The notes below the pieces were generated by a model, which did not search any database, had not been told where the DNA came from, and saw nothing but the letters and a program-made list of their open reading frames with translations. A stretch of DNA of 7,438 bases from Cryomorphaceae bacterium (lineage in GTDB: Bacteria; Bacteroidota; Bacteroidia; Flavobacteriales; Schleiferiaceae): assembly GCA_003507115.1 (NCBI GenBank), contig DNWN01000091.1:8610-16047 (forward strand). The letters are read 5' to 3'. Each line of letters begins with the position of its first letter. Within the stretch, counting starts at the first letter, position 1. The position numbers and the translations under genes were made by a program. Shown in pieces: positions 1 through 6,665 of the stretch.

Positions 1-3
1 GGG

Positions 4-35
4 CTGGGTAGCTAGAGAGCTGGGTAGCTAGAGAG
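4..35 (+). repeat. Two exact tandem copies of a 16-base unit
   Basis: The unit CTGGGTAGCTAGAGAG occurs at 4-19 and again, identically, at 20-35. A degenerate continuation (ATTGGTGGCTGGAGGGCTA) follows to about 55. The unit contains the palindromic core TAGCTA. The array may extend left beyond the window. It resembles the 15-base unit near 275-304 when that is read on the opposite strand. No function can be assigned from the sequence. Confidence 0.85.
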
Positions 36-109
36 ATTGGTGGCTGGAGGGCTAAAAAATCAAGGTTGAGGAAGGCGCGCGCGGCGAAGGTCCAACGGCA
101 GGTTCACAT

Positions 110-182
110 GTAAAAGGGTAGAAGAGCTTAAAAACGCCAAAACAAAGCCCCTTGAAACACTAGCACCCTTAAACCCTTTTAC
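110..182. repeat. 10-bp perfect inverted repeat
   Basis: GTAAAAGGGT at 110-119 is matched by its exact reverse complement ACCCTTTTAC at 173-182, separated by 53 bases. A short T-rich stretch (183-186) follows the right arm on the + strand. The loop is too long for a standard intrinsic terminator. The related string CTTCTACC at 248-255 is also the reverse complement of GGTAGAAG at 117-124, so the left arm has two possible partners. Confidence 0.5.
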
Positions 183-193
183 TTTTCCACCTC

Positions 194-235
194 AAAAAGA
201 AAAAGGGCCCAAGCACCGAAAGGCTTATCCCTTTC
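194..235 (-). terminator. Possible terminator downstream of transaldolase
   Basis: Read on the minus strand, GAAAGG and CCTTTC (arms at 230-235 and 218-223) can form a 6-bp hairpin with a 6-base loop. An alternative stem pairs AAAGGG at 229-234 with CCCTTT at 202-207, directly followed by a T-rich tract (201 down to 194). The second form has the stem-plus-U-run arrangement of an intrinsic terminator, but its loop is about 21 bases. It lies about 70 bases past the transaldolase stop. This is a tentative call. Confidence 0.25.
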
Positions 236-274
236 AACGCTTGAACCCTTCTACCAAAAGCTTTCGAGCTTTCT

Positions 275-304
275 AGCCTTCTAGCTCTTAGCCTTCTAGC
301 TCTT
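275..304 (-). repeat. Two exact tandem copies of a 15-base unit at the transaldolase stop codon
   Basis: The + strand unit AGCCTTCTAGCTCTT occurs at 275-289 and 290-304. On the coding (minus) strand the repeat follows directly from the transaldolase stop. Because 15 bases is five codons, the repeat presents further in-frame TAA and TAG codons in series. A diverged third unit (TAGAAAGCTCGAAAGC on the minus strand) follows near 261-276. The array overlaps only the last bases of the gene. Confidence 0.8.
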
Positions 305-959
305 AGCTATTCGCCTTCTTGTGGTCTGCTAAGAATTTCTCCAAGCCAATGTCCGTCAAGGGGTGCTTGAGGAGGGCGTGAATCGCACTCAAAGGTCCAG
401 TCATCACGTCCGCACCAATTTCGGCGCACTGCAAAATGTGCATCGGGTGACGTACTGAAGCCGCCAAGATTTCGGTCTCGAAGCCATAGTTGTCAAAAAT
501 CAGTCGGATGGACTCGATCAAAGCCATTCCATCTGTGGAAATGTCGTCTAATCGCCCGATGAAAGGAGACACATACGACGCACCCGCTTTAGCGGCGACC
601 AGTGCTTGGCCCGCGGAGAAGATTAATGTACAGTTCGTTTTGATGCCTTGATCAGAAAAGTAGCGAATCGCCTTGACGCCGTCTTTAATCATGGGAATTT
701 TGACGACAATCTTGGGATCAAGAGCCGCTAGGAGTTCACCTTCCCGAACCATGCCCTCAAAGTCGGTCGCGATGACTTCGGCACTTACGTCGCCGTCGAC
801 GATGTCACAAATGGCTTTGTAGTGCGCCATCACTCGGTCTGTACCGGCGATGCCTTCTTTGGCCATCAGAGAAGGGTTGGTTGTGACGCCATCCAGGATG
901 CCCATGTCTTGTGCCTCTTGGATTTCAGCCAAATTTGCCGTGTCGATGAAGAATTTCAT
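303..959 (-). CDS. Transaldolase, short TalC/FSA-type
   Basis: This 218-residue cytoplasmic TIM-barrel enzyme of the transaldolase/fructose-6-phosphate aldolase family would move a dihydroxyacetone unit between sugar phosphates in the non-oxidative pentose phosphate pathway. Visible family motifs are MKFFIDTAN at the N-terminus (Asp6), GVTTNPSL (Asn28), the Schiff-base lysine Lys87 in VVKIP, and NCTLIF (Asn109, Thr111). Glu61 (SAEVIAT) and Phe133 (SPFIGR) sit where E. coli FSA has Gln59 and Tyr131. The Glu/Phe pair is the transaldolase-type combination, which argues against a true fructose-6-phosphate aldolase. The start is set at the MKFFIDTA methionine, the usual N-terminus of the family. 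The frame stays open upstream to 1223, but that extension has no family similarity and overlaps the E1 gene antisense. Length matches the roughly 215-220 residues usual for this class. The gene stands alone on the minus strand. Confidence 0.95.
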   Translation of the reverse strand: MKFFIDTANLAEIQEAQDMGILDGVTTNPSLMAKEGIAGTDRVMAHYKAICDIVDGDVSAEVIATDFEGMVREGELLAALDPKIVVKIPMIKDGVKAIRYFSDQGIKTNCTLIFSAGQALVAAKAGASYVSPFIGRLDDISTDGMALIESIRLIFDNYGFETEILAASVRHPMHILQCAEIGADVMTGPLSAIHALLKHPLTDIGLEKFLADHKKANS

Positions 960-991
960 TGCTTGATTGTAGTTTAAATGGGATTCGGGGA

Positions 992-1025
992 CAAAGGTCA
1001 CCCTATTTTTGTAAACATGCACAAT
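992..1025 (-). promoter_or_regulatory. Candidate promoter of the transaldolase gene
   Basis: On the minus strand, GACCTTTG (992-999) matches the Bacteroidota -7 consensus TAnnTTTG except at the first base. An ATTG (1022-1025) lies 22 bases upstream as a possible -33 element. This would start transcription about 25 bases before the ATG. The same octamer, GACCTTTG, occurs upstream of the nuclease gene. The assignment rests on short motifs only. Confidence 0.35.
1004..1011 (+). promoter_or_regulatory. Candidate -7 element of the E1 gene
   Basis: TATTTTTG matches TAnnTTTG fully. It ends five bases before the ATG at 1017, so transcription from it would begin at or next to that ATG and give a leaderless or nearly leaderless message. 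No good -33 TTTG lies at the expected distance. It falls inside the spacer of the opposing transaldolase promoter candidate, so the two may interfere with each other. Confidence 0.3.
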
Positions 1026-3344
1026 CCTGATTTTATTCAATCGATTCAAGAAGATTACCGCTTGGCGGTCTTGAGCCGAGAGTGTAGCCTTCTCGGCCGA
1101 AAAGAAGTCTTGACAGGAAAGGCCAAGTTTGGCATTTTCGGAGATGGCAAAGAGCTCGCGCAACTCGCGTGGGCCAAAGTATTCCGTGATGGAGATTTTC
1201 GCAGCGGATATTATCGGGATCAAACGTTCATGATGGCCATCGGTGCGTTAACCGCCGAACAGTTTTTTGCTTCCCTTTACGCCGATACCTCGATTGAGCG
1301 CGAACCCTCGAGTGCCGGCCGCCAAATGAACGGCCATTTTGCCACGCGTTCATTGGATGAGAACGGACAATGGAAATCGCTGGTAGATCAAAAGAATAGT
1401 TCGGCCGACATTTCGCCAACCGGCGGTCAGATGCCCCGTTTATTGGGCTTGGCCCAGGCCTCCAAAGTGTATAAGGCACTGGGTGTGGACAATGGTTTTA
1501 GCCGCCAAGGGCAGGAGGTCGCTTGGGGAACAATCGGGAATGCCTCCACTTCGGAAGGTCATTTCTGGGAGGCCATGAATGCGGCAGGCGTGATGCAATT
1601 ACCCTTGGTGATGTGCGTGTGGGATGATGAATATGGCATTTCGGTTCATGCCCGCTACCAAACAATCAAACAAAATATTTCCAAAGCCCTCGCTGGATTT
1701 CAGCGGACGGTGGACCAACGGGGAGCTACCGTCGAACCTGGCTTTGAAATCATCGTGGCCAACGGTTGGGATTACGCGGCCTTGGTGGCAGCATTCGAAA
1801 AAGCGGACGCTATTGCACGGGAAGAGCATGTTCCCGTGCTTCTTCATATCCAGCAAATGACCCAGCCGCAAGGTCATTCTACTTCAGGTTCACATGAACG
1901 CTACAAGGGCCCCGAGCGCTTAGCCTGGGAACAGACGTATGACTGTATCGCCCAATTCCGACAGTTCATTGAAGCACATGACCTACTCCCTGCAGCCACC
2001 TTGGACGCGGTCGAAGCGGAAGCCAAAGAAGAGGCGAAGCAGGCCATGCAACGGGCATTTGATGCCTATCTAGCCCCCCTGCAAGCCATTCGTGATCAAG
2101 CATCGGATTGGTTGGAACTACTCGGAGAATCCGCCCAAGCACAACGCTTGCGGACCGATAAAACAGCTATGTGGCGAGACTCCCTTGCGGCTGTTCGTCA
2201 AGCTGCCACGAATGCGCGTGCCATGGGTCGCGACATTCAAGCTGTTCAAGCTTGGATATCCATGCAACAAGAGCGCGGCTCCGAGGTGTACAGTTCGCAA
2301 CTGCATTCTGGGACGGCCTTCAACGTGCCCCATGTTCAAGCGACCTATGACGAATCAGCGCCTTTAGTGGATGGTCGTGTCGTGTTGCGGGATAACTTCC
2401 ATGCGCTCTTTAATCGGCATCCCGAAGTCCTCATATTTGGGGAAGATGTCGGCACCATCGGAGATGTCAACCAAGGTTTGGAAGGCATGCAAGAGGCCTT
2501 TGGCGAAAACCGTGTTTTTGATACGGGCATCCGCGAAGCGACGATTGCAGGTCAAGGCATTGGGCTGGCGATGCGTGGCTTGCGTCCCATCGCGGAGATC
2601 CAGTATCTCGATTACCTGTTGTATGCCCTCGAAATTCTCAGCGACGACTGCGCCACCGTCCGTTGGCGCTCGGCAGGGGGGCAGAAAGCCCCGCTCATCG
2701 TCCGAACCCGGGGCCATCGTTTGGAGGGGGTTTGGCATTCCGGCTCGCCTATGGGCTTGATTCTGGGAGCATTACGCGGCATGTATGTCTGCGTTCCCCG
2801 GAACATGACGCAAGCGGCGGGCATGTACAACACCTTACTTCAGGCTGATGAGCCTGCACTCGTGATCGAATGCCTCAATGGCTACCGACTCAAGGAAAAA
2901 TTGCCGACCAATTTGGCCGCCTTTACTGTGCCTTTGGGCCACGTGGAGACCTTGCGTCCAGGATCGGATCTCACCCTTGTGACCTACGGTTCCATGTGCC
3001 GCTTGGCGCTGGAGGCCGCGGAACGTTTAGCCGCCCTGGATGTAGAAATCGAAATCATCGATGTCCAAACGCTCTTGCCCTTTGACCGGGCGAAGGATTG
3101 CTTGGCTTCCGTGCAGCGTACCAATCGCCTATTGGTGGTGGATGAGGATGTGGATGGTGGGGCTACCGCCTATCTGCTTCAGAAAATTGTCGAGGACCAA
3201 GGCGCCTTCCAATACCTGGATGCGGCCCCGGCCACCTTAACCGCCAAAGCGCATCGCCCCGCCTATGGCAGCGATGGAGATTATTTCTCCAAGCCGAGCG
3301 TGGAAGACATCGTCGACACCGTACTCGAGGTCGTGGCGCGGTAA
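1017..3344 (+). CDS. Fused 2-oxoacid dehydrogenase E1, alpha and beta domains in one chain
   Basis: This 775-residue protein joins the alpha and beta chains of a thiamine-diphosphate E1 enzyme, which decarboxylates a 2-oxoacid and transfers the acyl group to the lipoyl arm of E2. The alpha part (about residues 20-365) shows GYYRDQ (64-69), the cofactor motif region GNASTSEG...WDDEYG (174-207) and [13 protein letters not shown] (285-297). An alanine- and charge-rich helical linker (about 325-430) leads to the beta part: [10 protein letters not shown] with the probable ThDP-activating Glu476, DTGIREATI (502-510), YLDY (530-533), and a transketolase C-terminal domain from about 637. The cofactor motif has Asn and Asp-Asp where classical E1 alpha has GDG and NN. 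The start chosen is ATG 1017 (MHNPDF); ATG 978 in the same frame would add 13 residues. Branched-chain 2-oxoacid substrate is plausible for Bacteroidota fusions but cannot be read from the sequence, and no E2 or E3 gene is present here. Confidence 0.92.
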   Translation: MHNPDFIQSIQEDYRLAVLSRECSLLGRKEVLTGKAKFGIFGDGKELAQLAWAKVFRDGDFRSGYYRDQTFMMAIGALTAEQFFASLYADTSIEREPSSAGRQMNGHFATRSLDENGQWKSLVDQKNSSADISPTGGQMPRLLGLAQASKVYKALGVDNGFSRQGQEVAWGTIGNASTSEGHFWEAMNAAGVMQLPLVMCVWDDEYGISVHARYQTIKQNISKALAGFQRTVDQRGATVEPGFEIIVANGWDYAALVAAFEKADAIAREEHVPVLLHIQQMTQPQGHSTSGSHERYKGPERLAWEQTYDCIAQFRQFIEAHDLLPAATLDAVEAEAKEEAKQAMQRAFDAYLAPLQAIRDQASDWLELLGESAQAQRLRTDKTAMWRDSLAAVRQAATNARAMGRDIQAVQAWISMQQERGSEVYSSQLHSGTAFNVPHVQATYDESAPLVDGRVVLRDNFHALFNRHPEVLIFGEDVGTIGDVNQGLEGMQEAFGENRVFDTGIREATIAGQGIGLAMRGLRPIAEIQYLDYLLYALEILSDDCATVRWRSAGGQKAPLIVRTRGHRLEGVWHSGSPMGLILGALRGMYVCVPRNMTQAAGMYNTLLQADEPALVIECLNGYRLKEKLPTNLAAFTVPLGHVETLRPGSDLTLVTYGSMCRLALEAAERLAALDVEIEIIDVQTLLPFDRAKDCLASVQRTNRLLVVDEDVDGGATAYLLQKIVEDQGAFQYLDAAPATLTAKAHRPAYGSDGDYFSKPSVEDIVDTVLEVVAR

Positions 3345-3467
3345 ATCATCCGAAAAACAGGGGAGAGGAAGTGAAAAAAAGGCAAGGAGTCAAATCACAC
3401 CGCTACGACCAACTACCCTTGCTACGTTTCCGTCCTGGGGGATTCATCAGGAGCTGGTTGTTTGATC

Positions 3468-3498
3468 CTTGCCCGAGTGCAAAGATAAACGACCTTTG
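3468..3498 (+). promoter_or_regulatory. Candidate promoter for the nuclease-glycosyltransferase gene run
   Basis: CTTG (3468-3471) and GACCTTTG (3491-3498) are separated by 19 bases, the spacing expected of a Bacteroidota -33/-7 promoter, with one mismatch in each element. Transcription would begin near 3504, just before the ATG at 3512. The 167-base gap between the E1 stop and the nuclease start (3345-3511) shows no other gene and no clear terminator hairpin. Confidence 0.4.
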
Positions 3499-3511
3499 TG
3501 GGAGTAACCCT

Positions 3512-5125
3512 ATGCCAACCAACATGAAACGTTTGATTCTAGCGACTCTGGCGCTAGCTTTCTGGTCTCCAAGTCTTTTGGGCCAAATCTTGAGTACCAC
3601 CACTTTGCAGCGGGGTGCCGTGACCGAGCTCCAGCGTGATTCCTCGGTGGTATGGGTGTATAACCCGGGCACGAGTCCCTTAACCATAGAATCGGTGCGC
3701 ACAGCGGCGTTCTATGGGGACACGTTGCTCGATATTTACATGCCTCAAAATCAAGTATTTCCTGGAGATTCCATGCCGATTTCGGTGCGTTTCACTCCCG
3801 TGCACAATGTGGAGCATTTGCTCCCCCTCGTTTTGACAACGGACCATGAGTTGGGGGCTTTTGGGGTCAAATTTGAAGCCGACGGCGTGTATAGTATGGC
3901 GTATTACGCCGGTACCCAAAACCTTTCTGAGGGACCCCTTCGTGCGGCCCTGACCTCGACCTTGTCCACGAACCAAACATCGCTATCCTACAATGTGGCC
4001 CGCGACAACATGTACGCAACACTCGACAACCACGGGGGCATCGTGGAATGCGTGTATACGGGGCGCACGGCGGCTTTTACGACGCGTTCGGGGGCTACGG
4101 CCAACAACTTCAACTGTGAACACACTTTTCCGCAGAGCTTTTTTAGCAGTGCCGCCCCGATGCAAAGTGACATCCACCATCTTTTTCCTTCGGATGCCGC
4201 GGCCAACACTCAGCGGAGCAACAACCCCTTTGGCGTGATCACGGGTACGCCGGCCTGGACTCAGGGAGGGAGTAAACGCTTAAACGGTGTTTTTGAACCC
4301 CGGGATGCCCACAAAGGGGATGCGGCCCGGGCCATGCTCTACTTCGTGACCCGCTATGGGGACTATAGCAACTTTTACCTGCCTCAAGAGCCGACGCTCT
4401 ACACCTGGCACAAGAGTTTTCAGCCCGATAGCCTGGATCGCTACCGCAATGCAGGAATTTATGCCTTGCAAAACAACCGCAATCCCTACGTGGATTATCC
4501 CCAGTTTTTGGACCGCATGAGCACGCTCGTTGGGCCGACCTCGGCCACGGCAGCGCCGAGCTTTTATGTCACCGAGGACACCCTGCATCTGCGGCATTAC
4601 ACAAACCTGAGCAATCCCGGAACCCGCACACGGCGATTGATTATTGTCAACGACGGCAATGTGCCGCTCTTGTTTTCAAACGTGCAGATTTCTACATCCA
4701 GCATTACAGATGAGTCCAATTGGTCCGGCACCACCACCTGTCCGGCCGGCGGATTTATTGAAATCGAAGTGGACTATAACAGCGGCTTGGCCTATGTCGG
4801 AGAATCCCTTACGTTCCAAACGACCCATCCCAATTTCCCCACCGTGACCATTCCTATTTCGAGCGTGGCCACGATAGGCGTCGATGAAATGACGGGCCAG
4901 GGTCCCATGAAAGTGTGGCCTGTGCCCTGGGGGCTTCAAATCCACGGCGTTCAAACTGGGGACCTCTTGGAGATGTTGGATGCAACCGGGCGATTGGTGG
5001 CGCAAACGGTAGCACCGAGTTCAGAGCCCTTTATTTGGACCCTGAGTACCCCAAAACAAGGCTGGGTGAGCCGCCACCATGCCGGCCGGGAGCAATTGGT
5101 TAAATTTGTCCGCGTTAGCCCATAA
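3512..5125 (+). CDS. Secreted endonuclease I family protein with T9SS sorting tail
   Basis: This is a 537-residue exported nuclease of the endonuclease I (His-Me/beta-beta-alpha-metal) family, expected to cut DNA or RNA outside the cell. A signal peptide (MKRLILATLALAFW..., cleavage after LLG near residue 24) is followed by a beta-rich DUF1573-like domain (about 45-125). The nuclease domain (about 139-334) contains NCEHTFPQS with Glu203 and the probable general base His204, MQSDIHHLFPSD (217-228), RSNNPFG with a likely metal-binding Asn, FEPRDAHKGDAARA (261-274) and QNNRNPYVDYP (320-330). A second beta-sandwich (about 350-450) precedes a Por-secretion-like C-terminal domain (VWPVPWGLQI, DATGRLVA, LVKFVRV), implying export by the type IX system. 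The next ATG, 3524, would remove four residues; ATG 3512 is chosen because GGGAG lies seven bases upstream. The longer open frame from 3371 would bury the signal peptide. The next gene starts 12 bases after the stop. Catalytic roles are assigned by analogy with Vibrio Vvn. Confidence 0.9.
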   Translation: MPTNMKRLILATLALAFWSPSLLGQILSTTTLQRGAVTELQRDSSVVWVYNPGTSPLTIESVRTAAFYGDTLLDIYMPQNQVFPGDSMPISVRFTPVHNVEHLLPLVLTTDHELGAFGVKFEADGVYSMAYYAGTQNLSEGPLRAALTSTLSTNQTSLSYNVARDNMYATLDNHGGIVECVYTGRTAAFTTRSGATANNFNCEHTFPQSFFSSAAPMQSDIHHLFPSDAAANTQRSNNPFGVITGTPAWTQGGSKRLNGVFEPRDAHKGDAARAMLYFVTRYGDYSNFYLPQEPTLYTWHKSFQPDSLDRYRNAGIYALQNNRNPYVDYPQFLDRMSTLVGPTSATAAPSFYVTEDTLHLRHYTNLSNPGTRTRRLIIVNDGNVPLLFSNVQISTSSITDESNWSGTTTCPAGGFIEIEVDYNSGLAYVGESLTFQTTHPNFPTVTIPISSVATIGVDEMTGQGPMKVWPVPWGLQIHGVQTGDLLEMLDATGRLVAQTVAPSSEPFIWTLSTPKQGWVSRHHAGREQLVKFVRVSP

Positions 5126-5137
5126 CTTTTTGTCCCT

Positions 5138-5692
5138 ATGAATCCACTCATGAAGAAAATCGCCATTCAGTTTGGCGTCTTGAATACAGTCATCACCGTG
5201 CTCTATGTGCTCGGGATATATATCGTAGATGAAAACCTCTATACCTCACGGACGGGAGGGATTCTCGTCTTATTGGCCACCTTGGTGGTGTTCATTTGGG
5301 CGGTGATCGCATTTAAGAAGCAAAACGGGGGATATGCCTCCTTTCGCGAGGCCTTTTCGGCCTTCATGCTTCCCTTCATCGTCGCGGCGGTGCTAGGCAT
5401 GGTGTTCAACCTGACTTTTTACAACTTCGTCGATAGCGAATTGGCGGCCCGAAATGGGGAGCGTCAATTTGATCTCATGATGGACATGCCTGAAGACCAA
5501 CTGCAGGCAACCATGAAATTTATGGGCGTGGCTTCGACCGAAGCCTTGCATGAAAACATCATGGAGCAATCCATGAATGCCAAAACGATTACGGGTCAAT
5601 TAAAGACGACCGGAGGAGGCATAGCCATTTTTGCGATTTTGGGCCTCGTTGTGGCCGCCATAACCAAGAAAAACCGACCCGAGTTTGACTAA
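5138..5692 (+). CDS. DUF4199 family membrane protein
   Basis: This 184-residue inner-membrane protein of unknown function has four predicted membrane segments: about 8-30, 40-59, 73-98 and 159-176. Between segments 2 and 3 is KKQNGGYASFREAFSAF, the GG..SF.EAF pattern that identifies DUF4199. A charged, methionine-rich stretch (about 100-155, including NGERQFDLMMDMPEDQ) separates segments 3 and 4, and the chain ends KKNRPEFD. Members occur mostly in Bacteroidota and, as here, are often encoded just before a DPM1/GtrB-like glycosyltransferase, which suggests a supporting role in membrane glycosylation; that role is inference. The start is ATG 5138; ATG 5150 (MKKIAIQF) is also possible. The gene overlaps the next one by 8 bases, so their translation may be coupled. 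Confidence 0.87.
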   Translation: MNPLMKKIAIQFGVLNTVITVLYVLGIYIVDENLYTSRTGGILVLLATLVVFIWAVIAFKKQNGGYASFREAFSAFMLPFIVAAVLGMVFNLTFYNFVDSELAARNGERQFDLMMDMPEDQLQATMKFMGVASTEALHENIMEQSMNAKTITGQLKTTGGGIAIFAILGLVVAAITKKNRPEFD

Positions 5693-6659
5693 GCATCCCT
5701 TTGACGTCTCCTTGGTTATTCCCCTCTTCAACGAGGCGGAATCGCTCTCCGAGCTCACCGCTTGGATCGACCGCGTTTGCAAGGCGGAAAGCCTGAGCTA
5801 TGAGGTACTCTTTATCAACGACGGCTCGACGGACGCCTCTTGGGAAATTATCGCCGGGTTGGCGAAAACCTTCCCCACCGTGCGCGGCACCCGATTCCGC
5901 CGTAACCACGGCAAGTCCGCCGCCCTCCACGTGGGCTTCCAGCAGGCCCAAGGTGAAATCGTCATCACCATGGACGCCGATTTGCAGGATTCTCCGGAGG
6001 AAATTCCCGGGCTGGTGAAAGGCATTCGGGAAGATGGCTACGATTTGATCAGCGGCTGGAAGAAGAAGCGCTACGACCCCTTGTCCAAGACGCTGCCCAC
6101 CAAGCTCTTTAATTGGGCGGCACGCAAGATGTCTGGTATTTACTTGCACGACTTCAACTGCGGCCTGAAGGCTTACCGCCTTGAGGTGGCCCAAGCCGTG
6201 GAGGTCCAAGGCGAGATGCACCGATACGTGCCCGTTTTGGCGAAAATGGCCGGATACAGCAAGATTGGTGAGCAAGTGGTTCAGCACCAGGCGCGCAAAT
6301 ACGGCAGCACCAAATTTGGGATGAACCGCTTTGTGAACGGTTTGCTTGACCTCGTGACCCTGTCCATGGTGAGCCGTTTTCAGCGCCGTCCGATGCACTT
6401 TTTTGGAACCTGGGGTGTCATGATGTTCCTGGCGTCCGGTTTGGCTCTGGCGACCATGGGTGGCCTCAAGCTCTATCGCTTGGCTCAGGGCATGCGTCCC
6501 GGCCTGGTGACCGAAGACCCCTGGTTCTTCATCTTCTTGACCACGATGATTTTGGGCACGCAGCTCTTTGTGACCGGCTTACTGGCCGAATTGATGGTGC
6601 GCCAATCCAGCAAGAAGGTCAAGTACTCCATTGGTGAGCACATCAACTCTGCGTCCTAA
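5685..6659 (+). CDS. Membrane-anchored family 2 glycosyltransferase, DPM1/GtrB-like
   Basis: This 324-residue enzyme is predicted to transfer a sugar from a nucleotide sugar, probably onto a polyprenyl phosphate carrier on the cytoplasmic face of the inner membrane. The GT-A domain shows DVSLVIPLFNEAESL (7-21), FINDGSTD (43-50), the metal-binding MDADLQDSPEEIP (96-108), SGWKKKRYDP (123-132), HDFNCGLKAYR (155-165) and RKYGSTKFG (204-212). Two membrane segments follow (about 237-262 and 280-304), an arrangement typical of GtrB-like proteins, with a short basic tail. The start is TTG at 5685: an in-frame TAA at 5661-5663 limits the frame upstream, no ATG or GTG lies between, and the conserved strand begins only six codons after the TTG. 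The start overlaps the end of the DUF4199 gene by 8 bases. The sugar and acceptor cannot be identified from sequence. Confidence 0.9.
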   Translation: MTKHPFDVSLVIPLFNEAESLSELTAWIDRVCKAESLSYEVLFINDGSTDASWEIIAGLAKTFPTVRGTRFRRNHGKSAALHVGFQQAQGEIVITMDADLQDSPEEIPGLVKGIREDGYDLISGWKKKRYDPLSKTLPTKLFNWAARKMSGIYLHDFNCGLKAYRLEVAQAVEVQGEMHRYVPVLAKMAGYSKIGEQVVQHQARKYGSTKFGMNRFVNGLLDLVTLSMVSRFQRRPMHFFGTWGVMMFLASGLALATMGGLKLYRLAQGMRPGLVTEDPWFFIFLTTMILGTQLFVTGLLAELMVRQSSKKVKYSIGEHINSAS

Positions 6660-6665
6660 GTTTCC

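Larger units (their letters stand above)
1..302. other. Gene-free, repeat-rich intergenic region
   Basis: No open frame here has recognisable protein character. The left 60 bases are purine-rich on the + strand (motifs GCTAGAGAG, GGTGGCTGGAGGG). The right 60 bases are pyrimidine-rich, so the minus strand there carries similar motifs (GCTAGAAGG, GCTCGAAAG, GGTAGAAGGG). The middle contains A- and T-rich runs and short inverted repeats. The region lies downstream of the minus-strand transaldolase and may hold its transcription terminator. The gene to the left is outside the window, so its orientation is unknown. No tRNA, rRNA or CRISPR pattern was seen. Confidence 0.75.

Noticed and set aside
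4..35. CRISPR-like array
   Set aside because: The 16-base units are directly adjacent with no spacers, and no cas genes are present.
960..1223. 88-residue N-terminal extension of the transaldolase frame
   Set aside because: The family begins at MKFFIDTAN. The extension has no similarity to the family and lies antisense to the start of the E1 gene.
2364..2760. Overlapping 124- and 129-residue open frames on both strands within the E1 gene
   Set aside because: They lie across the conserved beta-domain core of E1 and show no domain character of their own.
3371..3511. Upstream extension of the nuclease frame
   Set aside because: It would place 47 residues of low-complexity basic sequence before an evident signal peptide and covers the promoter candidate.
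5041..5110. Possible frameshift near the end of the nuclease gene (GWVSRHHAGREQ)
   Set aside because: The current frame continues into LVKFVRV, a normal end for a T9SS sorting domain, and the other two frames give nothing better.
5589..6398. 269-residue open frame on the minus strand
   Set aside because: It is antisense to the GT2 gene, whose plus-strand motifs (DGSTD, DADLQDSP, NCGLKAYR) are unmistakable. The minus-strand product is His/Ala/Val-rich with no recognisable domain.
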